DNA of 64,000 bases from Tetraselmis striata (GCA_006384855.1 VCJN01000779.1:124001-188000); one strand, 5' to 3'. Shown: positions 7,617 to 17,007, numbered from the stretch's first letter. Numbers and translations: made by a program. Notes: generated from the sequence alone by a model not told the origin.

Positions 7617-8411
7617 TCACTTTTTGACGTGTTTCGCGGCGAAGCGCTGCACCTCGGCCAGCTTGGCCTTGCGCATGATTCCGTCGATCAGGTTGTCCTT
7701 CGTGGTGTAGCTCTTGATGCCCTTGGACAGCGCGAGCGCCTTGAGATCCTCCATGATGCCGCCCTGCCGCGCCAGCATCCGCTTGATGTCGGCCTTTTTG
7801 AGCTTCCCGAAGTCGGTCGACTTGTGCGCGCCGCGGCCCCTGCCGCCGGATGCCCGGGACAGGAGGGTGCCGAAATTGTAACTCCGATTTTTTGAGTCCG
7901 GTCTCAAACCGTTCACCGAGATTTTAATAGCTGTGTCGACATCTTTTTCCTCCATGTTCAGGTACATATCCAGGTCAAGTGTTAGCTCGCCGACGAGATT
8001 TGTGTACAGGGTTGCGTATTTTTCAATTGGAACATTTTGAGCGTTGCTCCAATTACGAAATTTTAAAACGATGTCGTCATTATCTAATTCTTCGGGATTA
8101 ACCGTGATGTAATCCGAAAATTGAATATCGATATTGCGCTCTTTAAGGAATTCTTTGTAGATTGTCAACACTACCCTGAAAGCGTACACGGCCTTTTCGA
8201 CGATCTCTCGGCGCGTTCCCTTATCCTGTTCGGAAGTCACACCGCCTTTTTCTGACCCGTAGTTGGTATTCAAGTACGTGTTGTAAAAATCGGATACGAA
8301 GGCGAAGAGAACCCGGTGACTTTCCATGAAACTCCCGTCGCCCGTGCGGAGTCCTTTCGCCGCCGGCGCCACGTTCGATGTGACGTTATGATACCTCGGG
8401 TCTTTCCCCAT
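7617..8411 (-). CDS. Hypothetical protein with C-terminal SAP-like motif
   Basis: A 264-residue protein of unknown family. The C-terminus (about 219-247, LKALALSKGIKSYTTKDNLI) looks like a SAP/HeH helix-extension-helix motif, which binds DNA. The central part (about 30-180) is encoded by clearly more AT-rich DNA (7,860-8,390) than its surroundings, with codons such as AAT, TTT and ATA that are rare elsewhere in the window. The ends are GC-rich. This patchiness suggests a transferred core or unusual constraint. The start has AATTGACAACGGGAA just upstream. Confidence 0.78.
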   Translation of the reverse strand: MGKDPRYHNVTSNVAPAAKGLRTGDGSFMESHRVLFAFVSDFYNTYLNTNYGSEKGGVTSEQDKGTRREIVEKAVYAFRVVLTIYKEFLKERNIDIQFSDYITVNPEELDNDDIVLKFRNWSNAQNVPIEKYATLYTNLVGELTLDLDMYLNMEEKDVDTAIKISVNGLRPDSKNRSYNFGTLLSRASGGRGRGAHKSTDFGKLKKADIKRMLARQGGIMEDLKALALSKGIKSYTTKDNLIDGIMRKAKLAEVQRFAAKHVKK

Positions 8412-8458
8412 TTCCCGTTGTCAATTTGGTGATTACGGGATGTTTTTTTTGTTGGACA

Positions 8459-9436
8459 TCACAGCCCGGCCAGGCGCTGTCCGAGACCGGTGATGACCGG
8501 CTCGCCCAGCTCGCCCACGTCCGGCGCGGGCTTTCCGTACAGCTGAGGGGTCTTGGAGACGGCGCGCGGCTCGTGAGGCCAGTGGCTGGTGGTGCGGCGG
8601 CCCTCGAAGTGCTCTCGCTTGCGCTTCAGCGCGGCGGGGCGGGCCCTGTCGCGCGGGGTGTAGCACACGTACACGGCCATGCGGGTGGCGGGGCGGGCGC
8701 GGCCGCGGGTGGGCTGGACGCCGTGGTGGAAGGTGCGCGAGTCCCACAGGACCAGGTCCCCGGCGTCGCACACCACGCAGGCGGGCTCGTGGCGCGACAG
8801 GCTCGGAGGGATGCCGGCGTCGCCGTCGAGCTTGTGCCAGTCCGCGCGGCAGGTGACGCCGGCGTCGCGAAAGTAGGCGGCGTGGGACTCGTGGCTGCCG
8901 CGCAGGACGCGCAGGGTGGCGTCCCCCTCCCGCACGTCGTAGAGGTTGACCAGCCCCTGCACGCAGTGGCGGCCGACCTTGACGGACGCCTGGTCGGTGT
9001 GGAACCAGGGCTTGCGGTACCAGCCGCGGCCGGTGACCTCCGGGGGGAAGTGCACGCTGAGGCCGTCGAAGCTGACCAGGAGGTCCTCCGGCCGCGCGCC
9101 TCCGTTGACGGCGGAGAAGGGCTCGATCACGCCGAGGTTCTGGCGGATGTCCCAGGCCACCGGCATGTGGCCGACGCCCCAGTGCTTGATGAGCATCGAG
9201 TGCGAGACGCCCAGCTCGAACAGGGTCTTCCACGACTGGGGGTCGTCTGCCCGGACGGGCCTCGGCATCTTGGAGGTGAGCTGGCCCAGGCCTCGGAACA
9301 CGCCCTCGCGGTAGCGCAGCACGTCTTCCGGGGAGACGGCCCCCTTGACGACGGCGACGCCGTCGCGCTCGAGGGCGTCGTCCAGGTCCGCGAGGGACGC
9401 GACGTCGAAGCGGCGGTACTCGGAGTCGGACGGCAT
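8459..9436 (-). CDS. Phytanoyl-CoA dioxygenase-like Fe(II)/2-oxoglutarate oxygenase
   Basis: A 325-residue member of the PhyH family. The iron ligands are visible as HTD (H146, D148) and a distal histidine in TFHHGVQP (H237 or H238), followed by R252 in PATRMAVY, which would hold 2-oxoglutarate. Such enzymes hydroxylate lipids, small metabolites or, in some relatives, proteins and nucleic acids. The substrate cannot be inferred here. PhyH-like genes are known in giant viruses. It lies 48 bp upstream of the photolyase stop on the same strand. The ATG at 9436 begins a sensible N-terminus (MPSDSEYRRFD); longer frames run into the photolyase gene. Confidence 0.85.
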   Translation of the reverse strand: MPSDSEYRRFDVASLADLDDALERDGVAVVKGAVSPEDVLRYREGVFRGLGQLTSKMPRPVRADDPQSWKTLFELGVSHSMLIKHWGVGHMPVAWDIRQNLGVIEPFSAVNGGARPEDLLVSFDGLSVHFPPEVTGRGWYRKPWFHTDQASVKVGRHCVQGLVNLYDVREGDATLRVLRGSHESHAAYFRDAGVTCRADWHKLDGDAGIPPSLSRHEPACVVCDAGDLVLWDSRTFHHGVQPTRGRARPATRMAVYVCYTPRDRARPAALKRKREHFEGRRTTSHWPHEPRAVSKTPQLYGKPAPDVGELGEPVITGLGQRLAGL

Positions 9437-9483
9437 GGCGGCGGCGGCGGCGGTTTTGCCCGGCCTGCCCCGGGGTGCGCGAT

Positions 9484-10749
9484 TCAATCTTTCGCCGCCG
9501 AGCCCAGCGCGCCGTACTTTCTGAGCTGCGTGGCCGCCTTGATCTCCTGGCCCGGGAGCTGCGCGTCCGCCGCCTGCCACCCGCCCGAGTTTTGCGCGGG
9601 GTCGTAGTCCACGAGGCGCGTGGCCATGAGGCGCTCCCCCTCGCGCCAGTCCAGGCCCAGCCCCCGGACGAAGTAGGACGACACCACCATGCGCAGCCGG
9701 TTGTGCAGGTACCCTGTCCGCCCGAGCTCCGCCATGGCCTGGTCGACCAGCGGCTCCCCCGTCCGGCCCTCCAGCCACGCGTCGGCTTTCGACGCGTCGA
9801 CGGGCTTCCACCGGACCTTGTTTCTGTCCGGGCGTATGTGGGCGTTGGGCGCCGTGAGCACCTGGGGGTAGCCGTGCGCGAGGTGGTAGTAGTACTCCCG
9901 CCACAGCAGCTGGCGCGCTAGCTCGGGGATCCCCCGCTCGCGCGCGACCCCCATGACGGCCCGCGGGTCCAGCACGCCGAACTTCATGTGGACGCTGAGC
10001 CGGGTGGTGGGCAGCTGGTAGTCGTCGCGCGTCCGGCCGTAGTCATCGAACCGCCCGGCGCGCAGGTCCCGCATGACGGCCCGCGCGCCGGGCACGCCCG
10101 CGAGGTCGACGGCGGGCGGGAGCCCCTCGGGGCGGAACGCGCGGGAGGGGGGATCTATCCGGACCAGCTTCGGCCTCCGGCCCGCGCTCGCCCGCGGGGG
10201 CAGCGCTTTTTTCTCCGTGTACCGCTGGAAGGCGGCGAAGCTCTTGGGGACGGTCCCCCCGGACTTCGTCCGGATGGTTCCCGCGGGCCACAGCAGGTAC
10301 CCCTCCCCCGGGTCGCCGCCGTCGCAGTGCACGCCGCGGTCTCGGCACCACTCGGCGACGGCGGCGTCTCGGGCGACGGCGAACGGGGTGACGTCCGAGT
10401 TGAAAAACACCGCCCGGACGGGGCCCGCCCCGGCGTCCCCGGCGATGGCGTCCAGGAGGTCGGTGTCGGGCCTGCCGTCGCGCACCCGGAAGCGGGAGAG
10501 CCTCCCCCCCAGCCGGCGCGCGTCCAGGTCGTCGAGCGCGGCCACCATCGCCGAGTAGGCGGGGGCGCTGAAGTAGGGATTGCGCCCGCCGTCCGTCTGG
10601 CGGTCGCTGAAGACGAAGCAGGGCGCGAGGGCGGCGCGGCTCTCGCGGCACCACCGGACGGCCCTCTCCCAGGCGGGGTTGCCCTCGAGGCGAAAGTCCC
10701 TCCGGAACAGGAACAGGGCGACGGGCGGCGGCGGCGGCGGCGGCGGCAT
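9484..10749 (-). CDS. DNA photolyase (cryptochrome/photolyase family)
   Basis: A 421-residue photolyase. The N-terminal antenna-type Rossmann domain begins with LFLFRRDFRLEGN after a poly-proline start encoded by a GGC repeat. The FAD domain shows SVHMKFGVLDPR, LLWREYYYHLAHGYP, a GEPLVDQAMAELGRTGYLHNR region, NRLRMVVSSYFVRGL and DYDPAQNSGGWQ. These are the flavin-binding and DNA-lesion-pocket signatures of class I-like CPD photolyases. It would repair UV-induced pyrimidine dimers using blue light, useful for a virus exposed in sunlit water. The length is slightly shorter than E. coli PhrB. It diverges from the recombinase-like gene at 10,796. Confidence 0.9.
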   Translation of the reverse strand: MPPPPPPPPVALFLFRRDFRLEGNPAWERAVRWCRESRAALAPCFVFSDRQTDGGRNPYFSAPAYSAMVAALDDLDARRLGGRLSRFRVRDGRPDTDLLDAIAGDAGAGPVRAVFFNSDVTPFAVARDAAVAEWCRDRGVHCDGGDPGEGYLLWPAGTIRTKSGGTVPKSFAAFQRYTEKKALPPRASAGRRPKLVRIDPPSRAFRPEGLPPAVDLAGVPGARAVMRDLRAGRFDDYGRTRDDYQLPTTRLSVHMKFGVLDPRAVMGVARERGIPELARQLLWREYYYHLAHGYPQVLTAPNAHIRPDRNKVRWKPVDASKADAWLEGRTGEPLVDQAMAELGRTGYLHNRLRMVVSSYFVRGLGLDWREGERLMATRLVDYDPAQNSGGWQAADAQLPGQEIKAATQLRKYGALGSAAKD

Positions 10750-10795
10750 GCGCGCGCTTCTTGGGACCTGGGTTCGGTTTTCTCCGGTCAAGGCA

Positions 10796-11902
10796 ATGGT
10801 GCGTACCGCGAAGGCAGGGCGCGGCCGTCCGAGGGTCACGGCGGAGCAGCTGGGGGGGATGCTGTTCCCGGGCTGCCGGACGCTGGAGGACGTGGAGGCG
10901 GCCCTGAAGGCGGAGTGCAACGCGACCTCCCGGAACCTGTGGACCTGCGCGCGGCGGCTGATGACCGTGCTCGGGTGCGACGACGTGCTGGAGCTATACA
11001 GCCGCCACCGCGAGGTGGTGGCGTGGATAGAGAGCGCGGAGGCCCCCCCGGCCTCCGCGTCCAAGATGACCTTTTACAGCTCCCTGGCGGCGCTGGCCAA
11101 CCCGGACAGGATGCTCGGCATCGCGAGGCACGTCCCGCCCTCCGCGCGGCTGCGGTACCTGAAGCGCGCGTCCGCGATGAGCCGGGCGGTGCGCGAGGAG
11201 CACGCCCAGAACCGCCTGGACCCGCGCGAGCGCGCCGCCATCCTGCCGTGGCCCAACATCGTGTCGGCGTACCGCAGGCACCGGGACGCGCTCTCCGACT
11301 CGCAGCGGGTGATCGCGGCGCTGTACCTGGCGGGCGGGGACAACCCCGCGGGCGCCCCCCGGCGGCTGGACTACAACGCCGTCCGGGTGTTCCACCGCAA
11401 GCCGCCGCCCAGCGTGTCCCCGAACCTCAACTACATCGTCGTCCACTCCCCCACCGAGGTGGACCTGGTGCTGCAGGAGTTCAAGACCCGGAAGCACTAC
11501 GGCCCCTACAACGCGCGCCTGCCCGCGGCGGTGTCCAGGGTGATCCACGAGTCGCTGCGGCGGCGTCCGCGGGACTGGCTGCTGCACGACTCCGCCGGGC
11601 TCCCGCTGACGCCCTCCGGCTTCGGGCGCCGGCTCACGGGGACCCTCAAGCGGCTGACGGGGCGCCCGATCGGCGCGTCGAACCTCCGAAAGTCGTTCAT
11701 CACGTGGCTGTACTCGCGGGAGGGCGTCCCGCGCCGCAGGCTGGAGGAGTACGCCAAGGCCATGAACCACTCCCCCGCGGAGCAGAGGAGCTACCGCAGG
11801 AAGAACATCGCGTCCACCGCCACCTCCCCGTCCGGGGCGATCTCCAGAAAGCCCATAAAGGCGGCGCGCGTCCCGGCGCGGGCCTCAAAATCCCCGCCAT
11901 GA
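10796..11902 (+). CDS. Tyrosine-recombinase-like protein
   Basis: A 368-residue protein. The C-terminal half resembles the catalytic domain of tyrosine recombinases: SNLRKSFITWLYS near residue 295 fits the HxxR region, and AMNHSPAEQRSYRRK near 322-334 fits the final His...Tyr region. The first catalytic arginine may lie in RRLDYNAVRV (about 194). A helical N-terminal part with GCRTLEDVEAALKAEC precedes it. Related integrase-like proteins occur in giant viruses and their mobile elements. Activity is not certain. The start has GGTCAAGGCA upstream. The stop overlaps the next gene's start (ATGA at 11,899), so the two are probably cotranscribed or translationally coupled. Confidence 0.68.
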   Translation: MVRTAKAGRGRPRVTAEQLGGMLFPGCRTLEDVEAALKAECNATSRNLWTCARRLMTVLGCDDVLELYSRHREVVAWIESAEAPPASASKMTFYSSLAALANPDRMLGIARHVPPSARLRYLKRASAMSRAVREEHAQNRLDPRERAAILPWPNIVSAYRRHRDALSDSQRVIAALYLAGGDNPAGAPRRLDYNAVRVFHRKPPPSVSPNLNYIVVHSPTEVDLVLQEFKTRKHYGPYNARLPAAVSRVIHESLRRRPRDWLLHDSAGLPLTPSGFGRRLTGTLKRLTGRPIGASNLRKSFITWLYSREGVPRRRLEEYAKAMNHSPAEQRSYRRKNIASTATSPSGAISRKPIKAARVPARASKSPP

Positions 11903-12750
11903 CGATCAGCGAGGCTCTGCGCCGGGCCCTGAGGGCCGACGTCGTCGAGCAGAGCGAGCAGCTGTGGGCCCTGCTCAAAGCGAGGGCCCTGCCCTCGGCG
12001 GAGGCGCGGATCGCGCAGGCCATCCTCCGGTCCAACCAGGACGAGCTCCGCGACCCGGTGATGGGGCCGTACCACCGCGGCCGCCACGGCCAGGCGCTGA
12101 GCAGGCTTCTGGGCCTCCCGGACGAGGACGCCAAGCGTTACAAGGCCTACCGGCTGTCCATATCCGCGGGGTTCGTCGGGGATCACGCCACCATCCGCGC
12201 GATGCGCCTCGGCGGGATACGGGTCGCCACGCTGTTCGGCCGCCACGGCCTGGCGGCGGGGTACTCGGTGGACAGCCCGGCCTGCCTGGCCGAGTTTTTC
12301 GAGGACGGGCTGGACCCCGACGCCGAGTGGCCGGTGGACGGCGTGCCGACGGACCTGATGACCCGCGCGGTGGAGATGAGCGGGAGCCCGGACGTGATTC
12401 GATACCTCGTGTCGCGCGGGGCGCGGGGCTCGGTCCGCGCCCTGGTTCGGGCGCTCCAGCTGTGCGTCGACGCCGCCGCCGCGGAGATCGTCCGGGCGAA
12501 CCCGTCCCTGGAGGTCCCCCAGCCGTCCCGGAGCGTGGCCGTCCTCTCGTCCATGTGCAGGGTCCAAAGGCGCCTCCTCGACGAGGCGAGGGAGGAGGCG
12601 GCGCGCGCCTGCGCCGCTCGCGACGAGGCGCGCGACTCCCACGAGCGGTTCGTGTCGGTGGAGTTCCCCGCGCTCCTGACGCAGGCGATAGGCTCGTACG
12701 CGAGGGAAAACAGCGCCCTCCGCCGAGCCGCGCCTCGTCAGCAGCTGTAA
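11899..12750 (+). CDS. Hypothetical helical protein, possibly ankyrin-like
   Basis: A 283-residue protein starting MTISEALRRALRADVVEQ. Two stretches look like degenerate ankyrin units (GDHATIRAMRLGGIRVATLF near 94, and SGSPDVIRYLVSRGARGSV near 162). The C-terminal third is a coiled coil rich in Ala, Arg and Glu (LLDEAREEAARACAARDEARDSH). No enzymatic motif is seen. It overlaps the recombinase-like gene by four bases (ATGA). The stop lies inside TGTAA (12,746-12,750) with another TGTAA at 12,758. Confidence 0.75.
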   Translation: MTISEALRRALRADVVEQSEQLWALLKARALPSAEARIAQAILRSNQDELRDPVMGPYHRGRHGQALSRLLGLPDEDAKRYKAYRLSISAGFVGDHATIRAMRLGGIRVATLFGRHGLAAGYSVDSPACLAEFFEDGLDPDAEWPVDGVPTDLMTRAVEMSGSPDVIRYLVSRGARGSVRALVRALQLCVDAAAAEIVRANPSLEVPQPSRSVAVLSSMCRVQRRLLDEAREEAARACAARDEARDSHERFVSVEFPALLTQAIGSYARENSALRRAAPRQQL

Positions 12751-12779
12751 AATAGTGTGTAAAAAAAACACGCCGCTCC

Positions 12780-13538
12780 TCAGCAGCAGTAGCCCGTCCA
12801 TCGATCGAAGCTCCCCCCGCCGTCCTCGACGAGGAACTCCGCCATCGAGTAGTGGCACGCCGGAGACTCGGTCGTGTAGATGTTCCACACGGAGCTCCAC
12901 AGCATGTCGTCGTCGATCGATAGACTCGCGTCGAGGGACTCGAGGCGGCGCACCATCGCGTCGACGTGGCCCTCCTCGCCCTCGTGTATGTTTTTCAGCG
13001 CGTCCACGACCTCCCACTCGGTCGGCCTCGTGAACACCAGGGTGGGAAACTCGCGAGCGTCGCCCCGCATGGCCATGTGCCCGACCGCGCGCAGCAGCCT
13101 CGTCGTCAGGGCCCGCTGGCAGATCCCCTCGCTTCCCTCGCCCTCCGCGGCCCGCTGCAGGGCGTGGACGTCGTAGCCGCAGACGGTGCGGCACCCGAGG
13201 TCCCCCCTGGCGAAGCCTTGGACGAGGCGCCAGAGCTGGTGCGTCGTGGCCCAGATCGTGCCGTAGATCTGGAACTTCAGGTTCGGGGACAGGCTCCCGA
13301 AGAAGCAGTCCCGGGCGTCGGGGTTCTCGAGCAGGACGCGCACCATCCCGGGGCGATCGGTGACGCCCTGGAACGGGTTGGGGAGGTCGTTCCCGCTCTC
13401 GTCTTGCAGCGAGATGCCGCGGTAGAATTCCACGACGGTCTCGAAGTCGGAGAAGGCGTCGTGGCGGGCGGCGGAGCGGGCGATCCGCGCCGAGCCCCTG
13501 CGGGCGATCTGCAGCATGGGGTCCCAGAAGCGGCCCAT
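12780..13538 (-). CDS. Hypothetical protein, 252 aa
   Basis: A 252-residue soluble protein (MGRFWDPMLQIARRG...). It has segments such as DFETVVEFYRGISLQDE, a cluster of tryptophans (YGTIWATTHQLWRLVQG), and ends FDRWTGYCC. I do not recognise a family. Although it sits just downstream of the capping enzyme on the same strand, it has its own early-type promoter element (TTTTTTGAAACC) about 92 bp before the ATG, located in the intergenic region. It converges on the gene ending at 12,750. Confidence 0.75.
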   Translation of the reverse strand: MGRFWDPMLQIARRGSARIARSAARHDAFSDFETVVEFYRGISLQDESGNDLPNPFQGVTDRPGMVRVLLENPDARDCFFGSLSPNLKFQIYGTIWATTHQLWRLVQGFARGDLGCRTVCGYDVHALQRAAEGEGSEGICQRALTTRLLRAVGHMAMRGDAREFPTLVFTRPTEWEVVDALKNIHEGEEGHVDAMVRRLESLDASLSIDDDMLWSSVWNIYTTESPACHYSMAEFLVEDGGGSFDRWTGYCC

Positions 13539-13628
13539 GGCGTCTCCTTTCCGTTCGTCTTTTGCGGTCGGTCGGTCGGTGTCGGTCGGTCGGTCGTGCT
13601 TTTGTGAGGGGGCCGCGGTGCGTGGAGG

Positions 13629-13639
13629 TTTCAAAAAAT
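13629..13639 (-). promoter_or_regulatory. Early-type promoter element (TTTTTTGAAACC)
   Basis: The minus-strand sequence TTTTTTGAAACCTCCACGC lies about 92 bp upstream of the ATG at 13,538. Core and spacing agree with the elements before 48,374 and 51,576. Confidence 0.5.
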
Positions 13640-13658
13640 GTTATTTACAGGAGATTTT

Positions 13659-16634
13659 TCATTTCTTGACAAAGACGAAGTATCGGCTTAGGAACGAGAA
13701 GCGCTTGAGGTCCTCGGTCATCTGCAGCACCATGGCCGCCACCGAGGCCTCGTACGGCCTCCTGGCGTCCCGGGCGAGCGACGCCCAGTCGGTGTCGGCG
13801 TAGACGTCGGAGAAGAGCGCGCTGGACGCGGGGAGGCCGTAGCTGTCGAGCTCGGCGGCGTTGAGCAGGCGCAGCCCCCGCTTCTCCAGCTTGGAGGTCA
13901 TGACGCCGAAGTCGACGAGGTACTCGATGTTGACCTTGTTGATGGTCTCCACGTACACGGCGACCGCCCTGCCGAACGCGCTCTCGTCGCCGTCCTCGTA
14001 GCGCTTCTCGACGCGCCACACCAGGTTCCCCCCCGCGTCCAGCGCCTCGATCGCCGTGCCGCTGACGGCGTCCCGCTCGGCGGCTTCCAGCTCGGCGGCT
14101 GTGGCGGCGCCGTCGGTGCAGGTCCCGATGAAGAGGCCGCCGGGCCGCAGGTTGTCCGCGACGTTGTCCAGGAAGGCGTCCAGCTTGGCCTCGGTCTCGA
14201 AAAAGTAGTGCGCGGCGAACTGGCAGCTGACGACGTCGAACGGCTGCAGGGCGAGCCCCTCGTACGCCGACAGCTTGGGGTCGGGCTTGGCCTTGGCGGT
14301 GCGCCACAGCGCCTGGGCGATCTTCTTGAGGGACGGGTTGCCGATGTCCTCGACGGCGTCCTTCCCCACCCTCTTGCTGGCGTCCATGGGCACGAAGGCG
14401 TAGCGGAGCTTGAGGTCCGCGTTGCGCTTGAGGTCTCTCGCCTTGGCGAACCGCGCGTAGGCCGCCGTCTTGGCCTTCCCGATGAGGTTGTCCTCGAAGA
14501 GGTCCACGCCCACCACGACGTCGAACCCGTTCCCGATCCACGAGTTGATGTCGCCGCCGCGGCCGCACGCGAGGTCCAGCAGGCGGAGGGACTGCTGCGG
14601 CTGCTGGCGCGCGAACGCCGCCGCGCGCGCGTACAGCATCCGGTCCAGGATCCAGGAGCGGTGGAACCGGCGCATGGGGCCGGTGGCGGCGCCGTCGCCC
14701 GCGGTGACCTCGTCGAAGTAGACGTCGTCCTTGGCGCCCGCGCCCGCGTTCTCCACGCGGGTGGGGTCGACGATGTCCTCGACCTCGATGGGGTAGGCGA
14801 TGGACCGCCAGACGCTCATGGCGGTCTCCAGCTTGTTGGGGTAGGTCTTGTCGTGGCGCACGCGGAGCGGCGTCCACGCGCCGCGCGCCGAGTCCCACGC
14901 GAACTCGACAATGCTCTCGTCCAGGACGGTGTCGTGCGGCGGGTGCGCGCACTGCGGGAGCTCGCGCCCGGGGTGCACGAACACGCCGGCGCCCACGCTG
15001 TCCGGGTTGTCGGGGACCTTCATTCCGTAGTCGGGCGCCTCGAACGCGCGAAACGTGGAGGTCTTTTCCACCGCCACCCCGGTGAGGATCTGGTACGGGT
15101 CGGCGCCGCGCGCCACGTCGTGCACGTTCACCTGCAGCCGCGCGCGCAGGCGCCCCCCGTTGACCACCAGGTCCCCGTTGCTGGTCTTCTCGTACTGCAC
15201 GTGAAAGTCCACGCTGTTGTCCTTGGGCGGCTTCCACTTGTAGACGCGGCTCCACGCGCTGTTCCGCGGCTTGACCGCCTGGCCGATCCGCTCCTGGAAC
15301 ACCGCCAGCTTCTCCGGCGTGAGGATGAGGCCGTCCACGGCGTACTCGGGCCCGCCCGCGCCCGTGTAGGCGTCGTACATGCGCTTGGCGGAGCGCAGCG
15401 GCACGAACTCCTTGGCACGGACGGCGGGGTCGCGCGAGCGGGACAGCGCGGCTCCCAGCTCTCCGTCCGGACGCATGTGACGCATCCGCGTCGGCCCGTC
15501 GCCGCCGTCGAGGTCCACCAGCGGCAGGTGCCGAACGTCCTTCCCCCGGAACCAGTAGACGTCGAAGACGAGGTACAGGTTGAGCGGCGCGTCCAGGCGG
15601 GACCTCTTCACGAGCTCCCCGTCCAGGACCGAGTTGGCCGCCCCCGGGGCGTCCACCCCCGTCCGGACGATACCCCCTCGGTCGTCGATGAGGTACCCCC
15701 GGCCGGCCGCGTCCACGAAGAGCAGACACCTCGCCCCGTCGGCCTTGTCCGTGACGGTGTAGCGGCCGGCCCCGCCGTCGGGGCGGACCGAGTAGTTGTC
15801 GGCCGTCTCCTCGAGCAGGTTGCCCTTCTCCAGCGTGACGGGCTTGGGCATGACGATCCGCCCGCCCGTCAGCCGGATGTACTCGTTCTTGACGCGGGAC
15901 CGCTCGACGGAGGTCATGAGCGGCCCCGACCGCTGGTCGCGCATGACGGTCAGCAGCTCCGCGACGTGCGTCATGAGCGCGGTCGCCACCACCTTGGCGC
16001 GGTCCTTGACCTGCGGCGGCGCGAGCGAGTCGGCCTCGAGCAGCTCCACCTCCACCTCGAACGTCTCCTTGGCGCCCACGAGCGCGTCCACGGACTTGGC
16101 GCCGGTCGCCGACTTCACCACGGTGCAGTCGATCCGAAAGGCCTTGTCGTCGGAGAGGAACGAGTACCGCTTCTTGAGGCGGAACGTCAGCAGGCGCCCG
16201 CTCGCGGACATGGCCTTCAGCGGGTCGGTGGGGTCCTGCACGGCGGTCTCCATCTTGAGCCAGACGATGACGTTGTACTCGGGGATGTCCACCCGCTTGT
16301 GGACGGGCTCCTTCCGGATGACGATGATGTCGTCCGGGGACGCCTCGTACATCTGGACGAGCGTCTGCTGGTTCCACCTGGCGCACTGCTCGGCGATGCG
16401 GTCGACGTCGGCGATGGTCACGCGGTGCGCGCTCATGCCGATGTCCAGCGTCTCGTGCTCGGGCTCGTGCACCGCCTTGGTGCGGCGCAGGTAACGCAGC
16501 ACGCGCTCGAAGCCCACGCGGTCCAGGGACTTCTCGTCCGAGGTGAAGCGGGCCTCCAGCTCGAGGGCCGGCTCCCGCAGCGCCTTCTCGGCCCTCAGCC
16601 GCACCTCCTCGAACGTCTTGCTTGACAGCTCCAT
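13659..16634 (-). CDS. mRNA capping enzyme (triphosphatase, guanylyltransferase, methyltransferase)
   Basis: A 991-residue trifunctional capping enzyme like those of mimivirus and African swine fever virus. The N-terminus has the glutamate-rich strand of a triphosphate-tunnel RNA triphosphatase (LELEARF near 23-29). The guanylyltransferase carries the nucleotidyl-lysine motif KADGAR at about 297-302. The C-terminal N7-methyltransferase shows the SAM-binding LDLACGRGGDINSW near 684. Together they build the 5' cap on viral transcripts. I place the start at the ATG 16,634; upstream in-frame codons overlap a divergent gene. It is divergent from the 113-residue gene at 16,666 across 31 bp. TGTAA lies just past the stop. 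Confidence 0.95.
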   Translation of the reverse strand: MELSSKTFEEVRLRAEKALREPALELEARFTSDEKSLDRVGFERVLRYLRRTKAVHEPEHETLDIGMSAHRVTIADVDRIAEQCARWNQQTLVQMYEASPDDIIVIRKEPVHKRVDIPEYNVIVWLKMETAVQDPTDPLKAMSASGRLLTFRLKKRYSFLSDDKAFRIDCTVVKSATGAKSVDALVGAKETFEVEVELLEADSLAPPQVKDRAKVVATALMTHVAELLTVMRDQRSGPLMTSVERSRVKNEYIRLTGGRIVMPKPVTLEKGNLLEETADNYSVRPDGGAGRYTVTDKADGARCLLFVDAAGRGYLIDDRGGIVRTGVDAPGAANSVLDGELVKRSRLDAPLNLYLVFDVYWFRGKDVRHLPLVDLDGGDGPTRMRHMRPDGELGAALSRSRDPAVRAKEFVPLRSAKRMYDAYTGAGGPEYAVDGLILTPEKLAVFQERIGQAVKPRNSAWSRVYKWKPPKDNSVDFHVQYEKTSNGDLVVNGGRLRARLQVNVHDVARGADPYQILTGVAVEKTSTFRAFEAPDYGMKVPDNPDSVGAGVFVHPGRELPQCAHPPHDTVLDESIVEFAWDSARGAWTPLRVRHDKTYPNKLETAMSVWRSIAYPIEVEDIVDPTRVENAGAGAKDDVYFDEVTAGDGAATGPMRRFHRSWILDRMLYARAAAFARQQPQQSLRLLDLACGRGGDINSWIGNGFDVVVGVDLFEDNLIGKAKTAAYARFAKARDLKRNADLKLRYAFVPMDASKRVGKDAVEDIGNPSLKKIAQALWRTAKAKPDPKLSAYEGLALQPFDVVSCQFAAHYFFETEAKLDAFLDNVADNLRPGGLFIGTCTDGAATAAELEAAERDAVSGTAIEALDAGGNLVWRVEKRYEDGDESAFGRAVAVYVETINKVNIEYLVDFGVMTSKLEKRGLRLLNAAELDSYGLPASSALFSDVYADTDWASLARDARRPYEASVAAMVLQMTEDLKRFSFLSRYFVFVKK

Positions 16635-16665
16635 TACACTTGCTTTGGACCGCACGGTTTTCCTG

Positions 16666-17007
16666 ATGTCGGGCGCCCCGCGCGGGTTACGTTCCGACTT
16701 TGACGCCGCGGTCGAGGCGTGCGAGGAGGCGGAGGCCTGGCACGGCGCCGGGGCGGCGGCGGCGGAGGCCAGCCTCGCCATGGAGGCGGAGGACACGGTC
16801 CGAATGGCGGCGGCGCTGCACGTCTGCGACCGGACGGACCCCTCCATCCGCCTGCGCGCGGTGGTGCACGCGATGGTGCGCAGGAGATGGGGGGCCGCCA
16901 GGGCCGCGGCCGCCGGCCTGCGCGGCGACCACCCTCTGCACGCCGCCCTCAGGGCCGCCCTGGACGAGATCGCGGGGTGCGACGTGTCCCGGCTCGCCCT
17001 GCGCTGA
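16666..17007 (+). CDS. Hypothetical small alanine-rich protein
   Basis: A 113-residue alanine- and arginine-rich helical protein (MSGAPRGLRSDFDAAVEACEE...). It might form helical repeats: DFDAAVEACEEAEAWH and RLRAVVHAMVRRRWGAARAA look like short tandem helices. It has no recognised domain. It fills exactly the gap between the divergent capping gene (31 bp away) and the convergent Rpb7 gene, whose stop is adjacent. The tight fit supports a real gene, but its composition is close to that expected of a chance frame in GC-rich DNA. Confidence 0.55.
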   Translation: MSGAPRGLRSDFDAAVEACEEAEAWHGAGAAAAEASLAMEAEDTVRMAAALHVCDRTDPSIRLRAVVHAMVRRRWGAARAAAAGLRGDHPLHAALRAALDEIAGCDVSRLALR

